64,000 nucleotides of DNA from the NCBI GenBank assembly GCA_032334055.1, contig JAUOZS010000001.1, positions 2,454,501 through 2,518,500 on the forward strand, written 5' to 3'. Below the pieces are notes generated by a model. It was not told the origin of the DNA, searched no databases, and was given only the letters and a program-made list of their open reading frames with translations. The DNA comes from Selenomonadales bacterium 4137-cl. Its GTDB lineage: Bacteria; Bacillota; Negativicutes; Sporomusales; UBA7701. Position numbers and translations under genes: made by a program. Of this stretch, positions 1-8,760 are shown piece by piece; the first letter of the stretch is position 1; each line of letters starts with the position of its first letter.

Positions 1-2
1 GC

Positions 3-722
3 GGGGCGCCTCTCGAGCCTCCCAGTTTGCGCCACCTGCTCGGGACCGACGGCACCGGCCAGGATATTCTGAGCCAGCTTATCTACGGCGGCAGGGTGTC
101 GCTTCTGGTGGGGCTGTGCGCCGCGCTGGGCGGCATAATGCTGGGCGCCGGCCTGGGCATGGCCGCGGGTGTTTACGGCGGCCTGACCGACCGGTTCGTC
201 ATGCGGTTCGTCGATATTTTCCTGACCATTCCCCATCTGCCGTTGATGGTGCTGCTGGCCGCCCATTTCCGGCCGCAGCTTTCCACGACCATCGCCGTCC
301 TGATATTTTTTTCGCTGCCGGTCGAGGCCAGACTTGTCCGCTCCCAGGTGCTGTCGCTCAGGCAGCGCGAGTTCCTCGACGCCGCCAGGCTGGCGGGGGC
401 TACGAAATTCTATCTGCTGCGCCGCTATATTCTGCCGGAGCTTGTTCCGCTGCTGCTGGCCCAGGTTGTCATCCGCACGAGCTGGGCCATTCTCGCCGAG
501 TCGGGGCTCGCCTTTCTCGGGCTCGGCGATCCGACGGCCAAGAGCTGGGGCATTATGCTCAAACAGGCTCTGGATTATCAGGCGATTTATTTTACGCCGG
601 CCTGGCAATGGTGGCTGCTGCCGCCGGGCCTCTGCATAACGGCGCTGATCATGGCCCTGACGACGACCGGCTACGCCCTGGAGGAAAAGTTCAACCCCAC
701 CCTGAGCGAGGTGAAACGATGA
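3..722 (+). CDS. Peptide/nickel-type ABC transporter permease (DppC/NikC family), 5' end missing
   Basis: Inner-membrane permease of a binding-protein-dependent importer for oligopeptides or nickel chelates. The frame is open to the window edge (…EPPSLRHLLGTD), so the true start lies upstream and only about 240 residues are visible. The HLLGTDGTGQDILSQLIYG stretch is the family hallmark that precedes the permease domain, followed by four or five hydrophobic segments and the EAA-like loop (LRQREFLDAARLAGA) that docks on the ATPase. It overlaps the next gene by 4 bp (ATGA), so translation is coupled to the two ATPases. The substrate cannot be told from the permease; the binding protein and partner permease would lie upstream. 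Confidence 0.88.
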   Translation, partial: GAPLEPPSLRHLLGTDGTGQDILSQLIYGGRVSLLVGLCAALGGIMLGAGLGMAAGVYGGLTDRFVMRFVDIFLTIPHLPLMVLLAAHFRPQLSTTIAVLIFFSLPVEARLVRSQVLSLRQREFLDAARLAGATKFYLLRRYILPELVPLLLAQVVIRTSWAILAESGLAFLGLGDPTAKSWGIMLKQALDYQAIYFTPAWQWWLLPPGLCITALIMALTTTGYALEEKFNPTLSEVKR

Positions 723-1528
723 GCCTGCTGGCCGTGGAAAACCTCACCGTCAGCTACCTGAGCCGCGGCGGCGCTTTCCCCGCCCTGCGGAATTTTTCCT
801 GCCGGGTGGCGGCAGGCGATACGGTCGGCGTCATCGGCGAGTCGGGAGCCGGCAAGACGACTCTGGCGCTGGCGCTGCTCGGCCTTTTGGGCGACCGGGC
901 GGTGATCGAGTCCGGCTCGATCGTTTTCGGCGGAACGGAGTTGACCAAACTGACGGCCGGCGAGTGGCGAAAGTACCGGGGAGGCCGGCTGGCCCTCATA
1001 CCCCAGGCGTCGCAGAATATTTGGAACCCGGTGCTGACTGTCGGCCATCAGCTCGCCGAGCATATCGAGCACCACCTCGGCATCTCCCGCAGCGACGCCG
1101 TACGGCAGGCGGCCGCTGCGCTGCGGGAGATGGGTCTTGAAGAAACAGTGCTTGCTTCCTATCCGCACCAGCTGAGCGGCGGCATGCGGCAACGGGCGGC
1201 GATCGCCGCCGCCTGCGCCGTCAATCCCGCCTGCATCATCGCCGACGAATGCACCAATTCTCTCGATGTCCGTTATCAGAACGACGTACTGCAGGCCCTC
1301 GAAAACCTGCGTCAGGCGCGCGGCACTGCCATGGTGGTGATTTCCCACGACCTGGCGGTCATCGCCAGGTTGTGCCGGAAAACTTATGTATTGCTTGCGG
1401 GGGAGACGGTCGAGGCCGGCCTGACGGCAGATATTCTGCGCTCGCCTGTCCATCCTTACGCGCGGCGGATGGTCGCCGATACCTGCAGTTTTCTGGCCAG
1501 TCTGCCGGCCGCGGGGAAGGAAGTGTGA
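719..1528 (+). CDS. ABC transporter ATPase, DppD/NikD family
   Basis: First of two ATP-hydrolysing subunits of the importer, 269 aa, cytoplasmic face of the membrane. Walker A GESGAGKTT lies near residue 40, the Q-loop at LIPQASQN, the signature LSGGM near 155, Walker B and catalytic Glu in CIIADECTNSLD, and the switch His in VVISHD. The D-loop reads ECTNSLD where the family usually has EPTTALD; the Glu is kept, so activity is expected. The ATG at 719 overlaps the permease stop and is the natural start. The C-terminal Asp/Pro-rich oligopeptide-transporter tail (SPVHPYARRM) is present, typical of DppD-class ATPases. Confidence 0.9.
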   Translation: MSLLAVENLTVSYLSRGGAFPALRNFSCRVAAGDTVGVIGESGAGKTTLALALLGLLGDRAVIESGSIVFGGTELTKLTAGEWRKYRGGRLALIPQASQNIWNPVLTVGHQLAEHIEHHLGISRSDAVRQAAAALREMGLEETVLASYPHQLSGGMRQRAAIAAACAVNPACIIADECTNSLDVRYQNDVLQALENLRQARGTAMVVISHDLAVIARLCRKTYVLLAGETVEAGLTADILRSPVHPYARRMVADTCSFLASLPAAGKEV

Positions 1529-2325
1529 GCTTGACTGAGCCCATTATCAGGATAACCGAAGTTACGAAGAGTTTCCCGCGCCACCATCAGCCGCCCCACA
1601 TTGTGCTGAACCGGGTTTCGTTCGCGGTCGGCGCAGGGGAGATAATCGGCCTTATCGGCGAGAGCGGCAGCGGCAAATCGACGCTGGCGAGGATAATCGC
1701 CGGGCTGACGGCGCCGGACGGCGGCGCCGTCGATTGGCCGGGCGACCGTGATGACGGAGGACTGCGGGCCCAGATGATTTTTCAGAACCCGTACGCCTCG
1801 CTGTACCGGGGCATGACCGTCCGCGAGCTCGTCGCCGAGCCGCTGGTCATCCAAAACAAAAAGGCCGCCGACCGCGGCGAGGCGGTGCGGCAGGCGCTGC
1901 GGCAGGTGGTGCTGCCTGACGATGACGGGTTTCTCGGCCGCTATCCCCAGCAGCTGAGCGGCGGGCAGCGCCAGCGGGTCGCCATCGCCAGGGCCCTCGC
2001 GGGCAGACCGCGCCTGCTCGTCGCCGACGAGCCGACGTCGATGCTTGATGTCCCGGTGCAGAAGGAAATAACCGATCTGTTGTTGGCGCTTAACCGCCAA
2101 ACACGCCTGTCCATTCTGTTCATAACCCACGATCTGGCGCTCGCCGCCTATGCCTGCAGCCGCCTGGTCGTGCTGGCGCAGGGAAAGGTGGCCGAAGAAG
2201 GCGAAACCGCCGCTGTCGTCAGCCGCCCGCGAAGCCCGGAAACCGCCGGGCTGCTTGAAAACGCCCGCCGGCTGCACGATGGCTGCCTACGGCTCCTCAC
2301 CGACGTAACCGCCTCTCACCCTTGA
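1525..2325 (+). CDS. ABC transporter ATPase, DppF/NikE family
   Basis: Second ATPase subunit, 266 aa from a GTG start at 1525 that overlaps the previous stop by 4 bp and follows a GGGGAAGGAA ribosome site. Walker A GESGSGKST, Q-loop IFQNPYASL, signature LSGGQ and Walker B LLVADEPTSMLD are all canonical. It pairs with the upstream ATPase as the usual heterodimer of Dpp/Opp/Nik importers. The C-terminus lacks the extended Cys-rich or HPYT tail of some oligopeptide ATPases and is closer to nickel-type NikE. Its 3' end overlaps the convergent EAL gene by 10 bp, so the two transcripts are antisense over their last codons. Confidence 0.88.
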   Translation: MSLTEPIIRITEVTKSFPRHHQPPHIVLNRVSFAVGAGEIIGLIGESGSGKSTLARIIAGLTAPDGGAVDWPGDRDDGGLRAQMIFQNPYASLYRGMTVRELVAEPLVIQNKKAADRGEAVRQALRQVVLPDDDGFLGRYPQQLSGGQRQRVAIARALAGRPRLLVADEPTSMLDVPVQKEITDLLLALNRQTRLSILFITHDLALAAYACSRLVVLAQGKVAEEGETAAVVSRPRSPETAGLLENARRLHDGCLRLLTDVTASHP

Positions 2326-3599
2326 CCGTTTTCCATCATGACCATTTTTTCCAGGAGCAGTTTCACGGGAACTGCTCCATAATATTTTCCTTCCCGCTCG
2401 ACGAGAATGTGATCGTAAACGTTGTTTTCCGCCCGGGCCAGGGCGCGTTCGGCGACGACGCCCAGCGGCGTGGCGTGGCCGACGACCAACGGCTGCCGGT
2501 TCATGAGCAGGCGGACCGGTCTGTTCATATACAGGGCTTTCCCGTAGTTGCCAGCCAGCCTGGCGAAGAGGTCGTTTTTCATCACCAGGCCTACGGGCAC
2601 CCCTCCGTCAACCACCGGCAAGCCCTGGATCTGCGGGCTGCCGGCGAAATAGTCGAGCACCCGGCCCACCTGCATCCCGGGGGCGATAGCGGGCCCCTGC
2701 GGCACGATTTCGCCTACGGGGACGGCGCGGGGGTTACGTCGGCGATCGCCGGTATTGCCCCGGTAAATGCCGGCGATTGTTTCCCGGATGCCGGGCGCGA
2801 TGTCGACGAACGCGAACGCCGGTTTTTGAAGGAAGAAGCCCTGGCCGTAAGGGATGCCGATCGCGATGAGAGCGGCGAGTTCGTCCCGGGTTTCGATGCC
2901 TTCGGCGATTATCTGGCTGCCGGTCATTGCCGAGATGTCACGAAGCGCCTTCATCATCGCCTGTTTGAGGCCGTCCTTGTCGATGTCGCGCACCAGGTCC
3001 ATGTCGACCTTAATGAAGTGCGGGCGGGTCTGGGCGAGCGTTTTTAGGCCGGAGTAGCCGGCCCCGGTATCGTCGATGGCTATTCTGTAGCCCTGGCTCT
3101 TATAGTTTTCGAGGATGCGGCAGAAGCTTCTGTAGTCGCTGATCGCCGTCTTCTCGGTGATTTCGAAGATTATGTTGCCGGTCTCGGCGCAGTAGTTTTG
3201 CAGCAGCTCCCTGGTGAGCCCCTTTTGAAAGCGGTGATCGTCGATGATTTTCGGGTCGACGTTGATGAACAGCATTTTCGAGGCGACGATGTCTTTCGCT
3301 TTTTCCAGGGCTTTGGTCCGACACAGGTACTCCAGTTCCCAGATGAGGTCGCCTTCGGCGGCGGCGGAAAAAAGGGCGTCGGGGCGTTCGAGCATCGAGC
3401 CTCGCGGTCCGCGGCTCAGGGCCTCGTAACCGATAACGCTGCCGTCGGTGAGGGAGACGATCGGCTGAAAGACCGTCGTTACCGCCTGCTGACCGATTAT
3501 TTTTTTTAATTCTTTTACGGCCTCGGTGTCGGTTTCACGCCGGCCGGTCCGCCCGAAAAACCCGGGCAGCCTGCCTTTGGCCATGGCAAGGATAGTCAA
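2316..3599 (-). CDS. EAL-domain c-di-GMP phosphodiesterase with C-terminal CBS-like module
   Basis: Predicted cytoplasmic c-di-GMP phosphodiesterase, 427 aa. The EAL domain (about residues 30-280) has EALSRGP, the metal-binding FINVDP region, ITEKTA, the IDDTGAG loop, KVDMDLV and AEGIET, so all catalytic signature positions look intact. Residues about 310-415 form a CBS-like pair (GLVMKNDL…RPVRLLMNR) that is also present at the N-terminus of the GGDEF protein at 8761. A TTG at 3599 is the best start because GGAGGTATATC precedes it at good spacing; an ATG five codons on is the alternative. It is the third gene of the glycosyltransferase-phospholipase operon, 39 bp downstream of the phospholipase gene, so it is probably Pho-controlled. 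Confidence 0.9.
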   Translation of the reverse strand: MTILAMAKGRLPGFFGRTGRRETDTEAVKELKKIIGQQAVTTVFQPIVSLTDGSVIGYEALSRGPRGSMLERPDALFSAAAEGDLIWELEYLCRTKALEKAKDIVASKMLFINVDPKIIDDHRFQKGLTRELLQNYCAETGNIIFEITEKTAISDYRSFCRILENYKSQGYRIAIDDTGAGYSGLKTLAQTRPHFIKVDMDLVRDIDKDGLKQAMMKALRDISAMTGSQIIAEGIETRDELAALIAIGIPYGQGFFLQKPAFAFVDIAPGIRETIAGIYRGNTGDRRRNPRAVPVGEIVPQGPAIAPGMQVGRVLDYFAGSPQIQGLPVVDGGVPVGLVMKNDLFARLAGNYGKALYMNRPVRLLMNRQPLVVGHATPLGVVAERALARAENNVYDHILVEREGKYYGAVPVKLLLEKMVMMENGQG

Positions 3600-3638
3600 G
3601 ATATACCTCCGAAGATGACTGAGTAGTGTGTTGCGATG

Positions 3639-4382
3639 TCAGGCGACCGCCTTGCGTGCGGCTACGGCGGTCGTCATGTCGATGCCTGCCTTGACAGCCT
3701 CGTTTGCGAAGTGCCACATCAGTCCGGCGGTGGTTCGCTGGGCGAGCGGCAACAGGATTTCCGTGGTCTTGTGATAGGCGGTCTCGTCTTCTTCCCGTTT
3801 CACGGAATCGAAGAAGTCGGCGGCGATCACGGCGTTGGCGACCAGCAGCGAGCAGGCCGGGTGGTCTTCGCCGTAGACGCCGCGGGTATTTACCGCGTAA
3901 CGGTCGAAGCGTTTCTCGACCCAGGTTTCGTATTGCTTGTGGCCGTCGAGCATTTTGGCGCGGGCGTGATGGGGCACGCACAGGTCCTGCACCAGATGGG
4001 CGGCCGCGCCGAGCAGGAAGGCGGCCCTGCGCGGGTCCGCCCGCCGCAGGGAGAGCAAGGCCGTCCGGTAATAGGCGGCAAATTGCTGCCGCGCGTTGGC
4101 GAAATGCCACAGACCCTTGCCCGAGGTGGGCTCGAAGTAGTGATGGATGTTCTTCCAGCCCTGATCCGCCCAGTATACGCCGCAGTCGAGTTCCTGCCCG
4201 AATAGCTGGAGAAACTCCGCGTAGCGGGTAAACCCGTCGCCGCGCAGAATCTGCAGCGCCTGGCGGTTGCAGAATCCGTGGGTGATTCCGGGGCGGTCGA
4301 GCATACCCTGCAAAGGGGATACGGCGGCCAGCAGCAGGCGCAGGCATACTTCCGACGCGGTGGCTTTCCCGGTTGTTTTCAT
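3639..4382 (-). CDS. Zinc-dependent phospholipase C-like protein
   Basis: 247-aa member of the zinc phospholipase C / S1-P1 nuclease fold, which hydrolyses phospholipid head groups to leave diacylglycerol. The key block is LGAAAHLVQDLCVPHHA (His-x3-Asp and two His), the zinc-ligand signature of Clostridium/Bacillus PLC; further likely ligands are THGFCNRQ near the N-terminus and HFANEAVKAG near the end. The start ATG at 4382 follows GGAGGAAAC. The N-terminal region has a short hydrophobic stretch (VCLRLLLAAVSPL) but no clear cleavage site, so whether it is secreted is uncertain; the mature N-terminal Trp ligand of secreted PLCs is not obvious. It lies between the glycosyltransferase and EAL genes in one operon. 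Confidence 0.75.
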   Translation of the reverse strand: MKTTGKATASEVCLRLLLAAVSPLQGMLDRPGITHGFCNRQALQILRGDGFTRYAEFLQLFGQELDCGVYWADQGWKNIHHYFEPTSGKGLWHFANARQQFAAYYRTALLSLRRADPRRAAFLLGAAAHLVQDLCVPHHARAKMLDGHKQYETWVEKRFDRYAVNTRGVYGEDHPACSLLVANAVIAADFFDSVKREEDETAYHKTTEILLPLAQRTTAGLMWHFANEAVKAGIDMTTAVAARKAVA

Positions 4383-4414
4383 GTTTCCTCCTTGTCGTGT
4401 CCGAATGCTTGTCA

Positions 4415-5533
4415 TTAACCCGCGGGGTTGGCGCGCCGCGCGATAAGACACCCGCCGATCGTGGCGGCGATTTCCGCCGCGGCGTTCGGACGGCCCAGCA
4501 CCAGCGCCCGCGACCTCATCCCCGCCAGCAGCTCCGGCTTGGCGAGCATCCGCGTAACGCTCAGGCTAAGACTGGCTGCGTCGTCGGCTTTCACGGCCAC
4601 CCCCTGGCGGACGAGATAGGCGGCGTTCTCCTCCTCCTGGCCGGGCAGGGAACCGTAAAGCAGCAGCGGCGTGCCGGTGGCGAGCGCCTCGCTGCAGGTC
4701 AGCGCCCCCGGCTTGGTAATCAGCAGGGTGGCGCCGGCCATGAGTTCGTGCACTCTGTCGGTGAAGCCGAGCACCGCGATGTTATGCGGGGACTGTTCGG
4801 CGACGGCTGTTATCCGCCGCCGGAGGGCGTCGTTTCCACCCGCCACTACGGTGATGCTGAGCGGTCCGCCGACGGCGGCGAGGTTGGTGACCGCCTCTTC
4901 CACCGCGCCGAGCCCCAGGCCGCCGCCCATGACGAGGATGGACGGCTCCTCCCCGGTCCCGCGGCGGGGCGGTTGGGTCGCGAAGCCGGCGGCCACGGGG
5001 ATGCCGGTGGCGTAAATGCGTTCACCGTTTATGCCGAGCGCTGCCAGCGAGGCTTTCATTTCCCGGCTGGCGACGAAGTACCGGTCGATTTCCCGGTGAA
5101 CCCACAGGCGGTGGACGGCGAAATCGGTAAGCACGGCCGCCGTCGGCAGCTGGAGCTGCCGGCTGCCGCGCAGCGAGGCCGCCGCGCAGCAGGGAAACGG
5201 ATGGGTGAAGACGACGATGCCGGGACGATGTTCCTCAAGCAGGCGGAGCAGTTTATTCCTCATAAGAAGGGCTGTCAGGCTGCCGAGGTTTGCGCCCGGG
5301 ACGGGCGACTGCGACCAGCGGTAGAGGTGATCGTAGGCATTGGGGAAGACGCCGAGCATCTTGAGGTAGGCGTCCTTGATTACACGGCTGGCCGTATCGC
5401 GGTCGTCGAGGAAATCGGCCACCGTCGCCTGCGAAACGTGGCGTCCGCCAAGCAACGCGGAGCGAACCGCCTCGGCCGCCCGCGTGTGGCCCGAACCGAT
5501 CGAGGCGGTGATTATCAGCGCTTTTGCTTCCAC
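4415..5533 (-). CDS. Glycolipid-type glycosyltransferase (MGDG synthase / UgtP family)
   Basis: 372-aa GT-B glycosyltransferase related to monogalactosyldiacylglycerol synthase, UgtP and MurG. The N-terminus reads ALIITASIGSGHTRAA, the membrane-lipid acceptor motif (GxGH) of the MGDG synthase domain; the C-terminal half has MGGGLGLGAVEE and GALTCSEALATGTPLLLYG, the nucleotide-sugar binding region with PGQEEENA. Predicted reaction: transfer of glucose or galactose from a UDP-sugar to diacylglycerol at the inner membrane. The GTG start at 5533 follows GGGAGGG. First gene of an operon with the phospholipase C-like gene 32 bp downstream; a three-repeat Pho-box-like array and a TACAAT -10 sit just upstream, which points to induction by phosphate starvation. 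Exact sugar and acceptor are not deducible. Confidence 0.85.
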   Translation of the reverse strand: MEAKALIITASIGSGHTRAAEAVRSALLGGRHVSQATVADFLDDRDTASRVIKDAYLKMLGVFPNAYDHLYRWSQSPVPGANLGSLTALLMRNKLLRLLEEHRPGIVVFTHPFPCCAAASLRGSRQLQLPTAAVLTDFAVHRLWVHREIDRYFVASREMKASLAALGINGERIYATGIPVAAGFATQPPRRGTGEEPSILVMGGGLGLGAVEEAVTNLAAVGGPLSITVVAGGNDALRRRITAVAEQSPHNIAVLGFTDRVHELMAGATLLITKPGALTCSEALATGTPLLLYGSLPGQEEENAAYLVRQGVAVKADDAASLSLSVTRMLAKPELLAGMRSRALVLGRPNAAAEIAATIGGCLIARRANPAG

Positions 5534-5568
5534 GATAGCGGTGCCCTCCCTTCATTTACCCCGCTTTT

Positions 5569-5622
5569 ATTGTAGCAGCGGATAATTACCGGGTTGTTAA
5601 GGCCAGTTTAAGGCTGTGTTAA
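5569..5622 (-). promoter_or_regulatory. Pho-box-like promoter of the glycosyltransferase-phospholipase-EAL operon
   Basis: TTAA cores start at 5597, 5608 and 5619, exactly 11 bp apart. On the minus strand they read TTAACA, TTAAAC and TTAACA with 5-bp spacers, the known arrangement of PhoP-binding sites in Firmicutes. A TACAAT -10 (5574-5569) lies 20 bp beyond the last repeat, as expected for an activator-dependent promoter without a good -35. Confidence 0.7.
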
Positions 5623-5653
5623 TTTTTTGCGGCTTTTCTTTTTTTCGACAAAT

Positions 5654-5703
5654 GCAAATAAATGAGGACCGCGGCGCCGACCCCGCGGTCCTCATTTATT
5701 TGC
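5654..5703 (-). terminator. Long hairpin at the end of the response-regulator gene
   Basis: A perfect 21-bp inverted repeat with an 8-base loop (arms 5654-5674 and 5683-5703). The TAA stop of the response regulator lies inside the stem. Read on the minus strand the GC-rich core (GAGGACCGCGG) is followed by CATTTATTTGC, a weak U-tract. It separates the regulator from the glycosyltransferase promoter 32 bp further on. Confidence 0.6.
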
Positions 5704-6385
5704 GCAGCCGATAGCCCACGCCGCGCACCGTTTCGATCGCCTCCGCCAGCTCGGGGTCGACGGACAGCTTCAGGCGCAGGTGGCGGATGTGGACGTCCAC
5801 CGTCCGGGTATCGCCGGCGTATTCGTATCCCCATACCTTTTCCAGCAGCAGTTCGCGGGTGTAGGCCTTGCCCGGGTCGGCGACAAAGCACTTGAGCAGT
5901 TCGAATTCCTTCGGGGTAAGTTCGAGCTTGGCGCTAAGGATGAAGGCTTCATACCGGACAAGGTTCATCCGCAGGTTGCCGAACGTCAATTCGTCCGACT
6001 GCTGGGGGTCCTTGTAGCCGCGGCGCAGCACCGCCTTGATCCTCGCGATCAGCTCGCGGGGGCTGAACGGCTTGGTGACGTAGTCGTCGGCGCCCATCTC
6101 CAGTCCGAGGATGGTGTCCACCTCCTCGATCTTGGCGGTAAGCATTATGACGGCAATGCCGGATAATTCCGGCCTAGATTTCATTATCCGGCATACTTCC
6201 AGCCCGTCTTTGCCCGGGATCATTATGTCAAGCACGACCAAATCGGGGCGTTCTTTATTGATTATCTCCAGGCAGGATATGCCGTCTTCCGCCTCGATGA
6301 CGGTAAACCCTTCCCGCTCAAGATTGAATCTGACCAGTTGACGAATGTTCGGTTCGTCGTCGACGATGAGAACCTTGCCTGCCAT
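5696..6385 (-). CDS. OmpR/PhoB-family response regulator (PhoP-like)
   Basis: 229-aa two-component response regulator. Receiver domain residues about 1-120: acidic pair DDE at 9-11, phospho-acceptor Asp53 in VVLDIMIPGKDG, Thr83 and Lys105 in TKPFSPRE. The C-terminal winged helix (about 130-229) has the family signature LTPKEFELLKCF and DTRTVDVHIRHLRLKL. ATG at 6385 follows GGGAGG. Its own promoter region carries three 11-bp-spaced TTAA repeats read in its direction, and the same repeat occurs before the adjacent lipid operon and other genes, so it is the best candidate for the PhoP/PhoB of this regulon. No histidine kinase gene lies beside it, unlike the usual phoP-phoR pair; the kinase must be elsewhere. 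Confidence 0.88.
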   Translation of the reverse strand: MAGKVLIVDDEPNIRQLVRFNLEREGFTVIEAEDGISCLEIINKERPDLVVLDIMIPGKDGLEVCRIMKSRPELSGIAVIMLTAKIEEVDTILGLEMGADDYVTKPFSPRELIARIKAVLRRGYKDPQQSDELTFGNLRMNLVRYEAFILSAKLELTPKEFELLKCFVADPGKAYTRELLLEKVWGYEYAGDTRTVDVHIRHLRLKLSVDPELAEAIETVRGVGYRLRK

Positions 6386-6487
6386 TCTCCGGCCTCCCTT
6401 CAGCTCGTCCGCGGCGCGATCGCCCGCGGCTTTTTTTACTTTGTTCAATTGTCGCCGCGCGTTATCCTGCGCCGGCGACCAGCCGAG

Positions 6488-6517
6488 TATTAAGATATGG
6501 TTAAGGGTTGGTTAAGC
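6488..6517 (-). promoter_or_regulatory. Pho-box-like triple repeat between response regulator and chemoreceptor
   Basis: TTAA cores at 6490, 6501 and 6512 (11-bp step). On the minus strand: TTAACC, TTAACC, TTAATA with 5-bp spacers, pointing at the response-regulator gene about 105 bp away, so autoregulation is likely. The chemoreceptor starts 74 bp away on the other side and could be affected too. Confidence 0.65.
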
Positions 6518-6590
6518 TTTGGGAAACCGCCTTCCGACCGCAGGGAAATCGTGGTACCATCGAACCAAAAAACGAGTGAGAGGTCGTAAT

Positions 6591-8660
6591 ATGCGCATAT
6601 CAGGTCTGTCCCAGTTAAGCCGCCGCGGGCGGGAGATGCTCGCCGGGCGATTGCGGTGCCCGGGCGGCGACGCGGGCGGAAAGGACGATCTCGCCCGCGG
6701 TTTTTCATCCCTGACCGTGCGGGCGGCCGTTTTTATCGTCGCCACCTGCACCATCCCGCTGCTCATCCTGGGGTGGTATTTTTCCCATCAGACCGAACAA
6801 AGTCTCACGGCGGCGGCCGTCGACCGCAACAGCAAGGTGGCCGAGCGGGTCGCCAGCGACATCGGCCTGTACGTCCAGACCAGGAAGAATTTCCTGACTG
6901 CTACCAGCGGCAAGGGCGAGCTCCGCTCGATGGATCCGGAAGCCGCCGCCCGGTTTCTCGTCCAGGTACAGCCTTACTACGGAGGCAACGACGCGCTGTT
7001 CGTGGCCGACCGGAGCGGCAGGCAGATCTGCCGCACCGATGGCTCCCGGCCGGTCAGCGTCGGCGACCGCGATTACTTTCGCGCCGCCCTTGGCGGGGCG
7101 GTCAGCTTTTCCGATCCTGTTTTCAGCAAGGTAACCAACCAGTTGACCATCCTCGGGGCCGCCCCCATCTACCGCGACAAAGCGGTGGTCGGGGTCCTCG
7201 GGGCCAATCTGTCGATCGCGAACCTGCAAACAAGGGTGGAGACGATCCTGGCGCAAAACCCGGGATATGCCATCGTTCTCCTCGACAAGCGCCGCATCCC
7301 GCTATACAACCAGCACAATCCGTCGTCGGTGGAAAACCAGGAGCCGTTGTCTGAGGAAATTTACGTCGAGGCCGCCCAAAAAAAGACGGGCGACCTGATT
7401 GGGACCTTGCGGAACCAGGAATATCTCGCTTCCTATCGGGCGGTGGACAATACCGACTGGGTCGTGGTGTCTCTTTTCCCTAAGGACAAAGCCCTGGAAA
7501 CGATCGGCGCCGCCGTTCGCCACGGCGCCCGGGTGGCTGTGGTGCTGATCGCGGTTTTCGTGGTAACCGGCCTGGTGGTCACCCGCCGGGCGCTGGCCCC
7601 GCTCAAAGAGCTTGAGAAGGGGACCCGCCTCGTCGCCGGCGGCGACCTGGGCGTAACGGTGAACGTCCGGCGGGGCGACGAGTTGGGCAATGTGGCCACG
7701 GCGTTCAATTCGATGACAGCCGGCTTGCGGGAGCTGGGCGACGCGATGAAGACATCGTCGGCACACATTTTCTCCACCGCCGCCAGCGTCACGGAGGCGG
7801 CCGGGCAGGCGAACCAATCCTTCCAGCAGGTCTCCCAGTCCATCCAGGATGTGGCGGAGCGAATAACCTTGCAAAGCGACGATACCGGCAAGACGGAGAC
7901 GCTGCTCGACGAGCTGCGGACCATCAGCGTAAACGTTTCCGGCCACTCCCGCGAAATGGCGGCCGCCACCCGCGAATGCTCGTCGGTCGCCGGCGAAGGC
8001 CAGGCGGTTGTCGACGAAGCGATCGCCCATATGCGGCAGATAAAAACGACGGCGGAAAGCACCGTCGCCAACATTTCGTCGTTGGGGGCCAGTACCAGGG
8101 AAATCAACCGCATCACCGACATCATCACCTCGATAACCAAACAAACCCAGCTTCTGGCGCTGAACGCCTCGATCGAGGCCGCCCGGGCCGGCGATGCGGG
8201 CCGCGGGTTTGCCGTGGTGGCCGGCGAGGTGCAGAAGCTGGCCGAACAATCGGGCGAGGCCGTGAAAAACATCGCGGCCCTCGTCAACGACGTCCAGGCG
8301 AAGACGACGGAGGCCACCGCCGTAATCCAGCACAGCATGGAATTCATCGAGCGGAGCGTGGACATCAACGAGCGACTGGGCGCCGCCTTCGGCCATATCG
8401 TCGCCGCTATCGGCAAAACCCGGGCCGAGGCGGACGAGATCACCGCCGCGTCCGAACAGCAGCTTGCCTGCTGCCGCCAGGCTTTCGACGCGGTCGCCGG
8501 CATTGCCGGATCGACGGCCGAGAACAGCACCACCATTCATGAACTGGCGGCAGTCAGCGAGGAACAGGCGGCGGCGATCCAGAACATCTTCTTCTCGGTG
8601 GAGCATCTGAAATCGCTTGCCCGCGACCTTGACGGCGTGGCGCAAAAGTTCAGGGCTTAA
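6591..8660 (+). CDS. Methyl-accepting chemotaxis protein with dCache sensor
   Basis: 689-aa transmembrane chemoreceptor. Order: cytoplasmic N-tail of about 45 residues, TM1 ([20 protein letters not shown]), extracytoplasmic double-Cache-like sensor (about 65-310, with DRDYFRAAL and a GVLGANLSI segment), TM2 ([16 protein letters not shown]), HAMP (about 335-390), then the MCP signalling hairpin with the conserved tip region [17 protein letters not shown] and [16 protein letters not shown]. It would send signals to CheA/CheW. The ATG at 6591 has GAGAGG eight bases upstream; an in-frame TTG at 6519 is less likely. The ligand is unknown. Divergent from the response regulator and sharing its regulatory gap, it may be a phosphate-starvation-linked receptor, but this is inference. 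Confidence 0.93.
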   Translation: MRISGLSQLSRRGREMLAGRLRCPGGDAGGKDDLARGFSSLTVRAAVFIVATCTIPLLILGWYFSHQTEQSLTAAAVDRNSKVAERVASDIGLYVQTRKNFLTATSGKGELRSMDPEAAARFLVQVQPYYGGNDALFVADRSGRQICRTDGSRPVSVGDRDYFRAALGGAVSFSDPVFSKVTNQLTILGAAPIYRDKAVVGVLGANLSIANLQTRVETILAQNPGYAIVLLDKRRIPLYNQHNPSSVENQEPLSEEIYVEAAQKKTGDLIGTLRNQEYLASYRAVDNTDWVVVSLFPKDKALETIGAAVRHGARVAVVLIAVFVVTGLVVTRRALAPLKELEKGTRLVAGGDLGVTVNVRRGDELGNVATAFNSMTAGLRELGDAMKTSSAHIFSTAASVTEAAGQANQSFQQVSQSIQDVAERITLQSDDTGKTETLLDELRTISVNVSGHSREMAAATRECSSVAGEGQAVVDEAIAHMRQIKTTAESTVANISSLGASTREINRITDIITSITKQTQLLALNASIEAARAGDAGRGFAVVAGEVQKLAEQSGEAVKNIAALVNDVQAKTTEATAVIQHSMEFIERSVDINERLGAAFGHIVAAIGKTRAEADEITAASEQQLACCRQAFDAVAGIAGSTAENSTTIHELAAVSEEQAAAIQNIFFSVEHLKSLARDLDGVAQKFRA

Positions 8661-8675
8661 AAGGCTGTCCAAACG

Positions 8676-8729
8676 TTAAGAAGTCTTAACAAAACTTTAA
8701 CAGCGCCGGGGGGATGTTTGCATTATAAT
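8676..8729 (+). promoter_or_regulatory. Pho-box-like promoter of the GGDEF gene
   Basis: TTAA cores at 8676, 8686 and 8697; the last two read TTAACA-AAACT-TTAACA, a perfect 11-bp direct repeat in the direction of the gene. A consensus TATAAT -10 (8724-8729) follows after 21 bp, nearly the same geometry as the glycosyltransferase promoter (20 bp). Transcription would start near 8736, which excludes the TTG at 8734 as the start codon. Confidence 0.7.
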
Positions 8730-8760
8730 AAACTTGAAAGCGCGAAAAAAAGAGAGTGAA

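Noticed and set aside
8734..8760. TTG at 8734 as start of the GGDEF protein
   Set aside because: The TATAAT at 8724-8729 puts the transcript start near 8736, after this codon; GTG at 8761 is used instead.
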